Origin: Paucidesulfovibrio gracilis DSM 16080
Lineage (GTDB): Bacteria > Desulfobacterota > Desulfovibrionia > Desulfovibrionales > Desulfovibrionaceae
Assembly (NCBI RefSeq): GCF_900167125.1
Contig: NZ_FUYC01000010.1
Coordinates: 1 to 64,000 of the forward strand
Length of the DNA: 64,000 bases
Direction: 5' to 3'
Shown here: positions 34,612-42,306 of the stretch, one piece after another
Layout: every line of letters starts with the position of its first letter
How positions within the stretch are numbered: the stretch's first letter is position 1
The notes under the pieces: generated by a model
Seen by the model: the letters and a program-made list of their open reading frames with translations, nothing else
Database searches by the model: none
What the model was told of the DNA's origin: nothing
Position numbers and translations under genes: made by a program

Positions 34612-36114
34612 TCAGGATGAAAAATAGCGGCGGTATAATTCCTCGCCGGTTTCCTTCTGCACGACGAAGCGGTCCGGCGTGGAAAGCGGTTCGGGCTTCG
34701 GGCCAGGACTTCGGGATTCTTCGGCACGTTCGGATGCCGCTTGCTCCCGGAGATGCGGAAACCGTGAGCGGGCCTCGCTGAGTCCCATGCAAATGAACAC
34801 GACATGGGGCATGAATCCGTGCATGATGCCGTTGAAGAGGCAGTTGTTGAGCACGAGCAGGGTGGCCAGAAGCTGCCAGCGGATGGGATGGTCCAGGGGG
34901 GCGAATCGGTTCATGCGGGCGGCGTGGCTGAGGAGAAAAAACAGATAGAGCGCGTAGCCCACCACTCCGCTGTATTCCAGCCATTCCACGTGGAAGTTGT
35001 GCTGGGTGATGACCTGGGGACCGCGATACAGTCCCAGGCCCAGGAAGGGGTGTTCCAAAAAATTACTCAGGCCGGATTGGAACTGGGCCACGCGGCCGTA
35101 AAGTGCGTCCTTCCAGTTTTCCACGTTGGTGAGCCGCTGCTCCGTGCGGTATTCCTCAGCCGTGAAAATGGTCTGGTCCGGCTCGATGAACTGGGCGTAG
35201 ATGATCAGCATGAAAGTGGCCAGCAGGGAGGCGCCGAAAAAGGCCACGAACAGCGTGATGGCCTTGCCCTTCTTGATCAGCAGGTAGCAGAAGGGCGTGA
35301 GCACCGAGAGTACCAGGAATACGCGGGAAAAGGTCAGGAACATGGCGGCCACGCAGAGCAGGGCCAGGGGGATGCGCAGCTTGCGCGGCACCACGTCGCT
35401 GCCCATGACCAGGCACGCGCCGAAGGCCATGAGCGTGGCGGTACTGATGGCCGGGGTTCCCAGGGGAATGGCCCGTTGCCCGGTTTGCAGCCAGAAGGCC
35501 ACGGCCATGACCGCGAATCCGAGCATGCCGAGCACCATGTAGCGCAGCAGGGAACGGTATTCCTCTTCATTGGTGATCATGACCCGCAGCACATAGTAGG
35601 CCACCACGGGCTGGAACAGGAAGTTGAAGGCTAGAAAGCCGCTGTCCACCACGTCCGGACTGCGCAGGGTGCCGATGAAATAGACTACGCAGACCCCGGC
35701 AAGAAAAAGGTCCGTGAGGGTCAGCTTGAGCCGGGCGCGCTGAAAAATCAGCCGCAGCACGGCAATGCCGGCAAAGAGCAAGAGACCCGCGGAATAGGGG
35801 TTGAAGGTGATGATGCCTACTTCAACCTTGAAGATTTGATAGGAAAAGGGAAAGAACGCAAAGATCACGCCCAGCACGGCCGCCGGGTTGACCACCAGGG
35901 TGAACAGGCCGATGCAGCCGTAAAGCAGCGCCACCGTGAGGATGTTGTCGCGGAATCCGTCCAGGCCGAATCCGGCGTACAAAAAGCCCGTGAGAATCGC
36001 CAGCACCACGCCCACATAGACCGTGACCACCCGGCGGATGGTCAGGGTTCTGCGGGGGGCGGCCGCGCCAGGTTGCCGCGGGAACGCCGGGGGGGTGCCG
36101 GTGCGGACGGGCAT
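34612..36114 (-). CDS. O-antigen ligase/polymerase-family membrane protein (Wzy-like)
   Basis: A 500-residue protein with about twelve helices; a large periplasmic loop around residues 305-370 has the PF04932-type segment ending in FLEHPFLGLGLYRGPQVITQHNFHVEWLEYSG, where His and Arg are characteristic. The cytoplasmic tail (430-500) is charged and probably disordered. In exosortase loci this protein polymerises or ligates the repeat units. It starts four bases after the ATPase gene ends, so the genes are cotranscribed. Whether it polymerises or ligates cannot be decided from sequence. Confidence 0.85.
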   Translation of the reverse strand: MPVRTGTPPAFPRQPGAAAPRRTLTIRRVVTVYVGVVLAILTGFLYAGFGLDGFRDNILTVALLYGCIGLFTLVVNPAAVLGVIFAFFPFSYQIFKVEVGIITFNPYSAGLLLFAGIAVLRLIFQRARLKLTLTDLFLAGVCVVYFIGTLRSPDVVDSGFLAFNFLFQPVVAYYVLRVMITNEEEYRSLLRYMVLGMLGFAVMAVAFWLQTGQRAIPLGTPAISTATLMAFGACLVMGSDVVPRKLRIPLALLCVAAMFLTFSRVFLVLSVLTPFCYLLIKKGKAITLFVAFFGASLLATFMLIIYAQFIEPDQTIFTAEEYRTEQRLTNVENWKDALYGRVAQFQSGLSNFLEHPFLGLGLYRGPQVITQHNFHVEWLEYSGVVGYALYLFFLLSHAARMNRFAPLDHPIRWQLLATLLVLNNCLFNGIMHGFMPHVVFICMGLSEARSRFPHLREQAASERAEESRSPGPKPEPLSTPDRFVVQKETGEELYRRYFSS

Positions 36115-36118
36115 GGAC

Positions 36119-37096
36119 TCAGACCTGCCCGGCCACGGCCTTTTGCCGCGAGAGTTGCCGTGTGAGGTGGCGCACGGCCTGTTCCAGCCGGTCGATCCTG
36201 TTCCGCAATGCCTCCACTTCCGCGCTCGGGGCGGGCTGTTCCGGTCCCATGAGCTTGCCCGAGGAGGTCAGCAAAATGCCGTCCTTGGCCTTATCCCGGA
36301 TGATTTCCTGGGCGATGTGCCCGTCAATGGAGGATTTGGCGTCGGCAAAGGCGTAGATCAAGGAGAGGTTGCAGAGAATGTTCATGACCCGGGGGACGCC
36401 GCCCGAAGCCGAATGGATGGCTTCCACGGCATCGTCCGAGAACAGGGACGAGGGCTTGGGATGTCCGGCCACGGAAAGGCGGTGCTCGATGTAGGGCCGG
36501 GCTTCCTCGGGGCGGAGCGAGGCCAGGTGGCAGGAAACGGCGATGCGTTGGGCCAGATAGGTCTTGCTCGGCTCCATGATGCGCCGACGCAGTTCGTTTT
36601 GTCCGATGAGCAGGATTTGCAGGAGGATGTCCTCCCCGGACTGGAGGTTGGAGATCATGCGGACTTCCTCAAGGGTCCGGTCCGGCAGGCTTTGGGCCTC
36701 GTCCAGCACCAGGAGGACGCGCTTGTCGCGCCGTTGCTGCCGCAGCAGGTACTCGTTGAGGATGCGCACCTGGGTGGCGGCTGTTTCGCCTCCTTCCAGG
36801 CGGACGCCCAATTCCTGAAGGATGGAGTTTACCAGAGAGTCTTCCACCAGGGTGGTGTTGGGAATCTCGATGACTTCCAGGGCGTTGACCTGCCGGAGTT
36901 TGTCCAGCAGATACCGGCTGAGGGTGGTCTTGCCCGCGCCCACTTCCCCGGACATGAGGATCAGGCCGCTGCGGTCCACCAGACCGTACTTGAGGAAGGT
37001 CAGCGCAGCCTTGTGGCTTTTACCCAGGTAGAGGTACTTGGGACTGGCCGCAAGGGCGAAGGGCTTTTCCTCGAATCCGAAAAATTGATTGTACAT
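36119..37096 (-). CDS. GspA/ExeA-like AAA+ ATPase of exosortase loci
   Basis: A 325-residue AAA+ ATPase: MYNQFFGFEEKPFALAASPKYLYLGKSH is the typical opening, Walker A is SGEVGAGKTT (about 49-58), Walker B VLLVLDEAQSLP, sensor-1 LLIGQNELRRR, and the family-specific GGVPRVMNILCN segment follows. A coiled-coil tail (about 283-315) replaces the peptidoglycan-binding domain seen in secretion-system members. In PEP-CTERM/XrtA loci this ATPase stands beside the chain-length protein and tyrosine kinase, as here. It probably energises or regulates assembly of the export machinery at the inner membrane; the exact role is not known. Confidence 0.88.
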   Translation of the reverse strand: MYNQFFGFEEKPFALAASPKYLYLGKSHKAALTFLKYGLVDRSGLILMSGEVGAGKTTLSRYLLDKLRQVNALEVIEIPNTTLVEDSLVNSILQELGVRLEGGETAATQVRILNEYLLRQQRRDKRVLLVLDEAQSLPDRTLEEVRMISNLQSGEDILLQILLIGQNELRRRIMEPSKTYLAQRIAVSCHLASLRPEEARPYIEHRLSVAGHPKPSSLFSDDAVEAIHSASGGVPRVMNILCNLSLIYAFADAKSSIDGHIAQEIIRDKAKDGILLTSSGKLMGPEQPAPSAEVEALRNRIDRLEQAVRHLTRQLSRQKAVAGQV

Positions 37097-37114
37097 GGTC
37101 TTGCCCGTCCTTGG

Positions 37115-37870
37115 CTACACGGTTTCCCGGGCCTTGTTCAGGACCGTGCCCAGCACCTTGTCTCGTTCGAGCAGGTCCAGGGCGTGGGTGATTTGTCGCG
37201 TGGTGGTCCGGCCCGCCTCCACCACCAGGAGAATCTGGTCCACGTAGGAGGAAAAGACCAGAGCGTCCGGTACGCGGAGCAGCGGCGGGCAGTTGAAGAT
37301 CACGTAGCGGTCCGGGTAGCGGTCTTTCATCTCCTGCACGAGGGTGCGCATTTTCGGGGAGCCGAGAATCTCGGTGGAACCCGCGATGGTGCGTCCCACC
37401 GGAAGCAGGGCCAGCTTGTCCAGGTCTGTGCGGACCATCAGATCGGAGATGGGCGCATCGTCCATGAGATAGTCGGAGAGTCCGCGTTTGGTGGAGATGC
37501 CGAAGTATTTGTCCACCACGGGATTGCGCAGGTGGGTATCCACCAGCAGGGAGAAGCGGTTCAACTCCCGGGCGATGCTGATGGCTAGGTTCACGGCCGT
37601 GAGCGACGAGCCTTCGCCCGGCATGGCCGAGGTGACCATGATCACGTTCTTGTTTTCGCCGCGTGTGCGTTGCAGCACCTGGGTGCGCAACAGGTTGTAG
37701 TGGTCCAGCACGGCCGGGTCGCTGATGCCGCCGATGACCATGTTCCTGGCCATGTGCGCCTTGTTCAGCTTGACGGTTTTGGAGCTGCCGCCCCGTTTTC
37801 CGGTGCGGCTTGCTGGTTGCAGCGTATCGGTTTCAACGGCCTTTAACATGGCCTTGGCGAGTTTGTTCAT
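37115..37870 (-). CDS. BY-kinase-family protein (CpsD/XrtA-associated type) with degenerate Walker motifs
   Basis: A 251-residue homologue of bacterial tyrosine autokinases that regulate chain length by phosphorylating their own C-terminal tyrosines. The fold is clear (VIMVTSAMPGEGSSLTAVNLA, SLLVDTHLRNP, YVIFNCPPLLRVPDA), but three features are missing: the Walker A lysine is Ser-88 (PGEGSS for PGEGKS), the Walker B aspartate is Asn-193 (VIFNCPP for VIFDSPP), and there is no C-terminal tyrosine cluster. Walker A' Asp-111 is kept. The gene sits between the chain-length protein and the ATPase, so it was probably retained for a structural, non-catalytic role. Confidence 0.88.
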   Translation of the reverse strand: MNKLAKAMLKAVETDTLQPASRTGKRGGSSKTVKLNKAHMARNMVIGGISDPAVLDHYNLLRTQVLQRTRGENKNVIMVTSAMPGEGSSLTAVNLAISIARELNRFSLLVDTHLRNPVVDKYFGISTKRGLSDYLMDDAPISDLMVRTDLDKLALLPVGRTIAGSTEILGSPKMRTLVQEMKDRYPDRYVIFNCPPLLRVPDALVFSSYVDQILLVVEAGRTTTRQITHALDLLERDKVLGTVLNKARETV

Positions 37871-37942
37871 ATCGTCCTCTCAGAGATCGTGCCGCCTCGA
37901 ACCCGTTTGGGTCCGGCGGTCGTTCGCGCTTCCGCCGTCCGG

Positions 37943-39685
37943 CTAGAAGAGGTTCTGGACCAAACGCATAACGAGCAGGTGCAGCGGTTCCACAAGGAAG
38001 TGGAAGAGCAGCAGCCCCGCGGCCGCGGCCAGGATGATGACCGGCAGCAATCGTTTTCGGAAGGTCTGCATTCTCGTCAGCGCCGGTCCCTCGCCCAGGA
38101 CGGGGATGACGGCCAGCACGGGCATTCCCGTGATCGCGCTCAACTCATCCGCATCATGCACGGTGCGGTCCAGCAGGTGGCCGGTGAAGCCGATGCCCGC
38201 TCCCAGGGTCAGGGAGAGCACAAATCCCAGGGCAAAGAGCAGGGGGCGGTTCGGGCTGTGGGGCTTATCCGGCAGCACGGGCGGATCCACCAGGGTGAAT
38301 TGTTCGCCCAGGCCGGATTCTTCCAGTCCCTTGGATTCCTTGGCGGCCAGCATGCGCTTGAGCAGCTCGTCCCGTTCCGTGGTCAGGGTATCCAGTTCGG
38401 AAACCAGGATGTTGTACTGCACTTCCACCTGGGGAGCGGTGTCGATGCGGTGCTGGATTTCCTCGCGTTGTTCCAGGAGTCCCTCGACATCGCGGCGCAG
38501 GCGCGCAACGTTGATCTTGGTGCTTTCCAGTTCGTTTTTGGCCTGGACCCACTGGGGGTTCAGCTCCATTTCCTTGTGTTTGGGCTTGATCAGGAATCGC
38601 TCGGAAAGGGAGTCGATGTCCGCGTGGAGCTGGTCCACCTCGGCCTGGAGACGGCGTACGTCCGGATGCTCGGGCGTATAGGTCTTCAGGAGCATGGCCA
38701 GTTCGTTTTCCTTTTGTTCCAGCTCGGTGGAATATTCTTCCATGTCCTGCCGGTATTTGACCTGTTCTTCCAGGGCGTCCACTTGTTTTTGCAGGGTGAT
38801 CACGTCGGGGTGGTCCGCGGACTTGGTGGCTTTGAGCGCCACCAGGTCACGCCGCATGCGGTCCAGTTCTTCTTCCGGGGTGATCAGACGCTGGCCCCCC
38901 GTGGTGCGGACCTGGATATACTGGGGCTTGGCCGCCAGCTCCCCGGTCCAGTATTGCTGCTTGGTGAGGTTTTTTTCCAGGTCGTCTTCCTTGAAGCGCA
39001 GGTTGCCCTCCACCCTGTCCAGCAGGCGGATGTTCACGGGCATCAGCTCGGGAAGGTAGAATTTGTTTTCTTCCTTGAATTCACCGATGCGGCGTTCCAC
39101 GTCGGAAATTTGGGCGTCCAGGTTTTCCAGGCGGCCCTCCAGGTACTCAAAGGCCGAGCGGGTCTGGTGCTCGCGGCTTTTGATGTTGGCTTCCAGGTAC
39201 AGGGACACAAGCCGGTTGGTAACCTGGAGCACTTTGTCCGGGTTTTTCCCGTCAAAGGAGAGCGTGAAGGCGTAGGTGGCGGTACCCGAACGGGCGCGTT
39301 CGGCGTCGTGCACCTCGGTGGTGACCATTTCCACCTGGATGTTGTCGCGCATCTTGGCGATGATTTCGCTCATGGACTGCCGTCCGCGCTCCGCGGAGTA
39401 GAGGTCGAACTGCTCGATGATGTCCACCAGGCGGGAGCGGCTGAGCATGGTCCGGTTCAGGGCTTCGAGCCGTTCCTCGATGAGTCCGGTGACCGTGGTC
39501 TGCACCAGGTCTTCGGGGATGTCCTGCGTTTCAATGAGGATCAGCCCTTGCGAGCGGTAGATGGACGGCAGAAAAAGCGCGAGCATGGCACAGATGACCA
39601 TGGCCCCCACCGCCGGTACAAGGCATTGCCATTTTCTGCGCTTGAACACGCGCAGGTAAAATTGCAGATCGTTTTGAAATTCCAT
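37943..39685 (-). CDS. Polysaccharide chain-length determinant (Wzz/GNVR, XrtA-system type)
   Basis: A 580-residue inner-membrane protein with one helix near each end (about 21-40 and 548-566) flanking a long periplasmic coiled coil (150-440) and the GNVR-like segment. The N-terminal DLQFYLRVFKRRKW and SIYRSQGLILIE belong to the Wzz domain. It sets polymer length and bridges the inner-membrane complex to the export channel. It is the first gene of the minus-strand operon, divergent from the Wza-like gene. Unlike many chain-length proteins it has no cytoplasmic kinase fused; the kinase-like protein is separate and degenerate. Confidence 0.9.
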   Translation of the reverse strand: MEFQNDLQFYLRVFKRRKWQCLVPAVGAMVICAMLALFLPSIYRSQGLILIETQDIPEDLVQTTVTGLIEERLEALNRTMLSRSRLVDIIEQFDLYSAERGRQSMSEIIAKMRDNIQVEMVTTEVHDAERARSGTATYAFTLSFDGKNPDKVLQVTNRLVSLYLEANIKSREHQTRSAFEYLEGRLENLDAQISDVERRIGEFKEENKFYLPELMPVNIRLLDRVEGNLRFKEDDLEKNLTKQQYWTGELAAKPQYIQVRTTGGQRLITPEEELDRMRRDLVALKATKSADHPDVITLQKQVDALEEQVKYRQDMEEYSTELEQKENELAMLLKTYTPEHPDVRRLQAEVDQLHADIDSLSERFLIKPKHKEMELNPQWVQAKNELESTKINVARLRRDVEGLLEQREEIQHRIDTAPQVEVQYNILVSELDTLTTERDELLKRMLAAKESKGLEESGLGEQFTLVDPPVLPDKPHSPNRPLLFALGFVLSLTLGAGIGFTGHLLDRTVHDADELSAITGMPVLAVIPVLGEGPALTRMQTFRKRLLPVIILAAAAGLLLFHFLVEPLHLLVMRLVQNLF

Positions 39686-39921
39686 ACTCCCACCCCGCGC
39701 CGGAATGCGGTTCCGGCTTTGTTCTGGGAACCATTATTTTGGTATAATGATTCCGATCGTTTCCTGGCACCAGCCTCAGGTTTCCTTGCTTCTGGCATGG
39801 AGAATCCGGGCTTCTGTCAAAATTCTGGCAACGCGATCGGCGGCACCTTGGGGTTGCAGTCAAATGTGGCCTTTACGGATTTTCCCTGAAAGTTAAGTGG
39901 CTTGTTTCAGGAAGCACCTCA

Positions 39922-39946
39922 GTTCTTGTGTGATTTCAACACGAAC
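39922..39946. promoter_or_regulatory. Candidate upstream activator dyad for the export operon
   Basis: GTTCTTGTG, seven bases, AACACGAAC: 7 of 9 arm positions pair. It is about 220 bases upstream of the sigma-54 promoter, within the range used by enhancer-binding proteins. Confidence 0.35.
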
Positions 39947-40163
39947 CAATGGCCAGCCTTTCACCCCGTGATGCCTTAGCAAAAGGCGTTCCATAAAAAC
40001 AGGAAACAGGAAAAAGGTGAGCTTACGTACTGTGGGGAGAGGGTGTTCCTGTGTCTGGGCAAAAAATGCAGTCCGTATTTTACCCATAATCATCTAATAT
40101 ACATATCCGTCTATCGTGTAAAGCGGTTTTAGAGATTCTGTAGATATCTTGTGTTGGAAAAGT

Positions 40164-40179
40164 AGGCACGTAAATTGCT
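40164..40179 (+). promoter_or_regulatory. Sigma-54 promoter of the polysaccharide export operon
   Basis: AGGCACG-N4-TTGCT matches TGGCACG-N4-TTGC(A/T) at every position except the first. The spacing is exact and both the -24 GG and -12 GC are present. The start codon of the Wza-like gene is 90 bases downstream. Exosortase loci are often controlled by sigma-54 activators of the PrsR type. Confidence 0.65.
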
Positions 40180-40269
40180 TCCCTCCATCCGGCGGCAAGG
40201 CTTGCGCCCGGACGATGCGTCGTTCCGACGGCGGCCCCATGCCCAAAAGTGCAAGGACCAGGAGGAAGT

Positions 40270-40872
40270 ATGAAACGCATCGTGTTGCTTTTGCTGTGTG
40301 TCGTAAGTCTTGGCGGGGCCGTCATGGGACCGTCCGCCCAGGCCGGGGATTCCGAGGATCTGCGGCGGATGTTCGAGACCGTGGCCCCTGGCGGCTACCA
40401 TGTCGGCGCCGAGGATGTGTTGGAAGTGTTTGTCTGGGGGGATGAATCGTTGACCCGTCAGGTCATGGTTCGGCCCGACGGATATGTCTCCCTGCCGCTC
40501 GTGGGCGAGGTGCTCTGCCAGGGGCGGACCGTGGAGGACATCCGTAGCGAGGTGGACCGCCGTTACGCCAAATTCCTTTCGGATACTCCCGTGAGCGTGA
40601 TGATCGTGGAGATCAACAGTCCCAAGGTCTACGTCATCGGCAAGGTGAATCGGCCCGGGGTCTATCTCATGCCGCATCCCATGACCGTGACCCAGGCGCT
40701 GGCCTTGGCGGGTGGGTTCAACCCCTTTGCCGACGACGCCAACATACTGCTGGTGCGTGGCATCGGTCCCGAGCAAAAGGTCTACGAATACGACTACACC
40801 GATGTTTCCCTGGGTTCGGATATGTACCAGAACGTGCTGCTCCGGCCCAACGATACCATTGTGGTGCCGTAA
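40270..40872 (+). CDS. Polysaccharide export protein (Wza-like, exosortase-system type)
   Basis: A 200-residue exported protein: signal peptide MKRIVLLLLCVVSLGGAV...AQA (cleavage near residue 25), then a Poly_export domain (YHVGAEDVLEVFVWGDESL, then VRPDGYVSLPLVGEV) and a SLBB domain (PKVYVIGKVNRPGVY...TVTQALALAGGF). It lacks the lipoprotein cysteine and the C-terminal amphipathic helix of Wza, as do related short exosortase-locus members, so it probably forms the periplasmic ring and works with the beta-barrel protein encoded next. GGAGG precedes the ATG by 4 bases. It is the first gene behind the sigma-54 promoter. Confidence 0.9.
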   Translation: MKRIVLLLLCVVSLGGAVMGPSAQAGDSEDLRRMFETVAPGGYHVGAEDVLEVFVWGDESLTRQVMVRPDGYVSLPLVGEVLCQGRTVEDIRSEVDRRYAKFLSDTPVSVMIVEINSPKVYVIGKVNRPGVYLMPHPMTVTQALALAGGFNPFADDANILLVRGIGPEQKVYEYDYTDVSLGSDMYQNVLLRPNDTIVVP

Positions 40873-40891
40873 TAACGAAAGGAGTTTTGTC

Positions 40892-42055
40892 GTGCAATTT
40901 CGCGTTCTGACCTCGTTGACGATCCTGTTGGCAGCGCTGGGTATGGTCGCCGGATCGGCCCTGGCCCAGAGCGCTCAGGTCATCGTCACGCCCAAAGTTG
41001 GCTACCGTATCCAATATGACGACAACCTGAACAATACCAAGGACGGGGACGTGGAACACCGGTTGCGTCCCGCCCTGCAAGTGGATGTGAACACCGAGCG
41101 GAGCAAGAACCGCCTTGAGGCCTCCGTGTCTCTGTATCGGTTGCACGACAATGACAACCTGGACCGCACCGAGCAGGACTATTCCCTTTCCTCCCGCAAT
41201 CAGCTGCATGAGCGGGTGCGCCTGGATGTGAACGGCTCCTACGAAACCGACTACACCATCAACAAGGTGGCCGAGGAGCTGGCCGAGACCACGCGTAAGA
41301 CCGGGCGTCGCCGTTTCAACGGTTCCACCCGTCTGGAGTTTGTGGTCACCGAGCGCAACCTCGTGGGCCTGAACTACGGGTTCGGAACCACGATGTATGA
41401 CCGTGACGAGTTCGTGGACTACGATGTGCACAATTACAGCGCGGACTGGACCTACATCTGGACCGAACGGTTCCGCACCCGTTTGGGCGTGGGCGGCACC
41501 TTGTATGACAACGAATACGCGGACGGGGACGGCGAGTATACCGATCAGTCCCTTACCGCCGGGTTTGAATACGACATCGACGAGATCTGGACCTGGAGCT
41601 TTACCGGTGGATACGTGCGCAGCAACACCCAGGTGGATCGGCCCGCGTTGCAAGTAGACAAAGACGGTGACGGATATATCGGATCCACGCGCCTGGCGTG
41701 GGATTATCCCCGTTCCGATGGATACGTGGAATATTCCCGCGACAACACCGTGGGCCTGAGCGGTGAAACCCTGACCCGCGACCGGTTCCGCCTTTGGGAA
41801 AAATATCTGCTCTCCGAGCGCAGCCATCTGCGGTTTGAGGCGCTCATGACCCTGGCCCAGTCCGACGGCACCATCCGGGACCGCGATTCCGTGTACTATC
41901 GCTTGCGCCCCACCTATGAATATGCCCTGGATGAGCATTGGACCTGGGAAGTGGGATACAGCTACGAGCTTGTGGAGGATCGCAAGGCCGATACAAGTTA
42001 CGACCGCAACAAGGTGTTCATGGGCATTCGTTGGCAGATGCCCGACGAATGGTAG
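40892..42055 (+). CDS. Outer-membrane beta-barrel protein of the exosortase locus
   Basis: A 387-residue protein with a signal peptide (cleaved near ALA-QSA, residue 25) and a body of alternating hydrophobic/polar strands rich in Tyr, Asp and Arg, ending in WQMPDEW, consistent with an outer-membrane barrel terminating in an aromatic residue. Repeats of the form YxYxWxERFRTRLGVGG suggest about sixteen strands. In exosortase loci such a protein follows the Wza-like gene and is thought to serve as the outer-membrane exit. The GTG start at 40892 has AAAGGAG seven bases upstream. No close family name is certain. Confidence 0.8.
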   Translation: MQFRVLTSLTILLAALGMVAGSALAQSAQVIVTPKVGYRIQYDDNLNNTKDGDVEHRLRPALQVDVNTERSKNRLEASVSLYRLHDNDNLDRTEQDYSLSSRNQLHERVRLDVNGSYETDYTINKVAEELAETTRKTGRRRFNGSTRLEFVVTERNLVGLNYGFGTTMYDRDEFVDYDVHNYSADWTYIWTERFRTRLGVGGTLYDNEYADGDGEYTDQSLTAGFEYDIDEIWTWSFTGGYVRSNTQVDRPALQVDKDGDGYIGSTRLAWDYPRSDGYVEYSRDNTVGLSGETLTRDRFRLWEKYLLSERSHLRFEALMTLAQSDGTIRDRDSVYYRLRPTYEYALDEHWTWEVGYSYELVEDRKADTSYDRNKVFMGIRWQMPDEW

Positions 42056-42094
42056 CAGAGGGCTGAGGGCAGCCCCGCCGTGGCGGTTGCCGCG

Positions 42095-42145
42095 AAACGT
42101 TCCGGCCTTGGCGGAGATTCCCAATCCGTAGGCTGGAACGTTTTT
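42095..42145 (+). terminator. Terminator/attenuator between the barrel gene and the APS-kinase fusion
   Basis: AAACGTTCC (42095-42103) pairs with GGAACGTTT (42135-42143) over 9 bp, extended by GGCC/GGCT-type pairing, and followed by a T-run. A second copy of GGAACGTTTTTC lies 23 bases downstream (42158-42169) and could compete for the same left arm. Confidence 0.65.
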
Positions 42146-42306
42146 CGTGGAAAGAATGGAACGTTTTTCCCCTGCCGGTGTCCAATGACATTGCCGGCCG
42201 TGCGGTACGCTTGAGCACGCTTGCCTGGCAAGGGGGAGCCTGCTATCGAAGTGCCGAAGCCACGCCTGTTGGCACGTTACCGGATCAGCAACCCCGGGGG
42301 ATCCCC

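Larger units (their letters stand above)
39686..40269. other. Divergent promoter region of the exopolysaccharide locus
   Basis: This AT-richer, 584-base region separates the two large operons. It holds a hairpin (CCTGAAA/TTTCAGG, 39885-39911), an imperfect 9-7-9 dyad (39922-39946), a near-consensus sigma-54 promoter at 40164 and the Wza-like gene's ribosome site GGAGG at 40261. No sigma-54 or obvious sigma-70 site was recognised for the minus-strand operon. Short frames here look spurious. Confidence 0.5.

Noticed and set aside
37889-39889. A 666-codon plus-strand frame opposite the chain-length gene
   Set aside because: Its product is rich in His, Gln and Gly without any domain, and the opposite strand encodes a clear Wzz-type protein.
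42269-42284. TTGGCACG-like sigma-54 element before the APS-kinase fusion gene
   Set aside because: The -24 half is perfect, but the -12 position reads CGGAT without the required GC, so it is unlikely to be a promoter.
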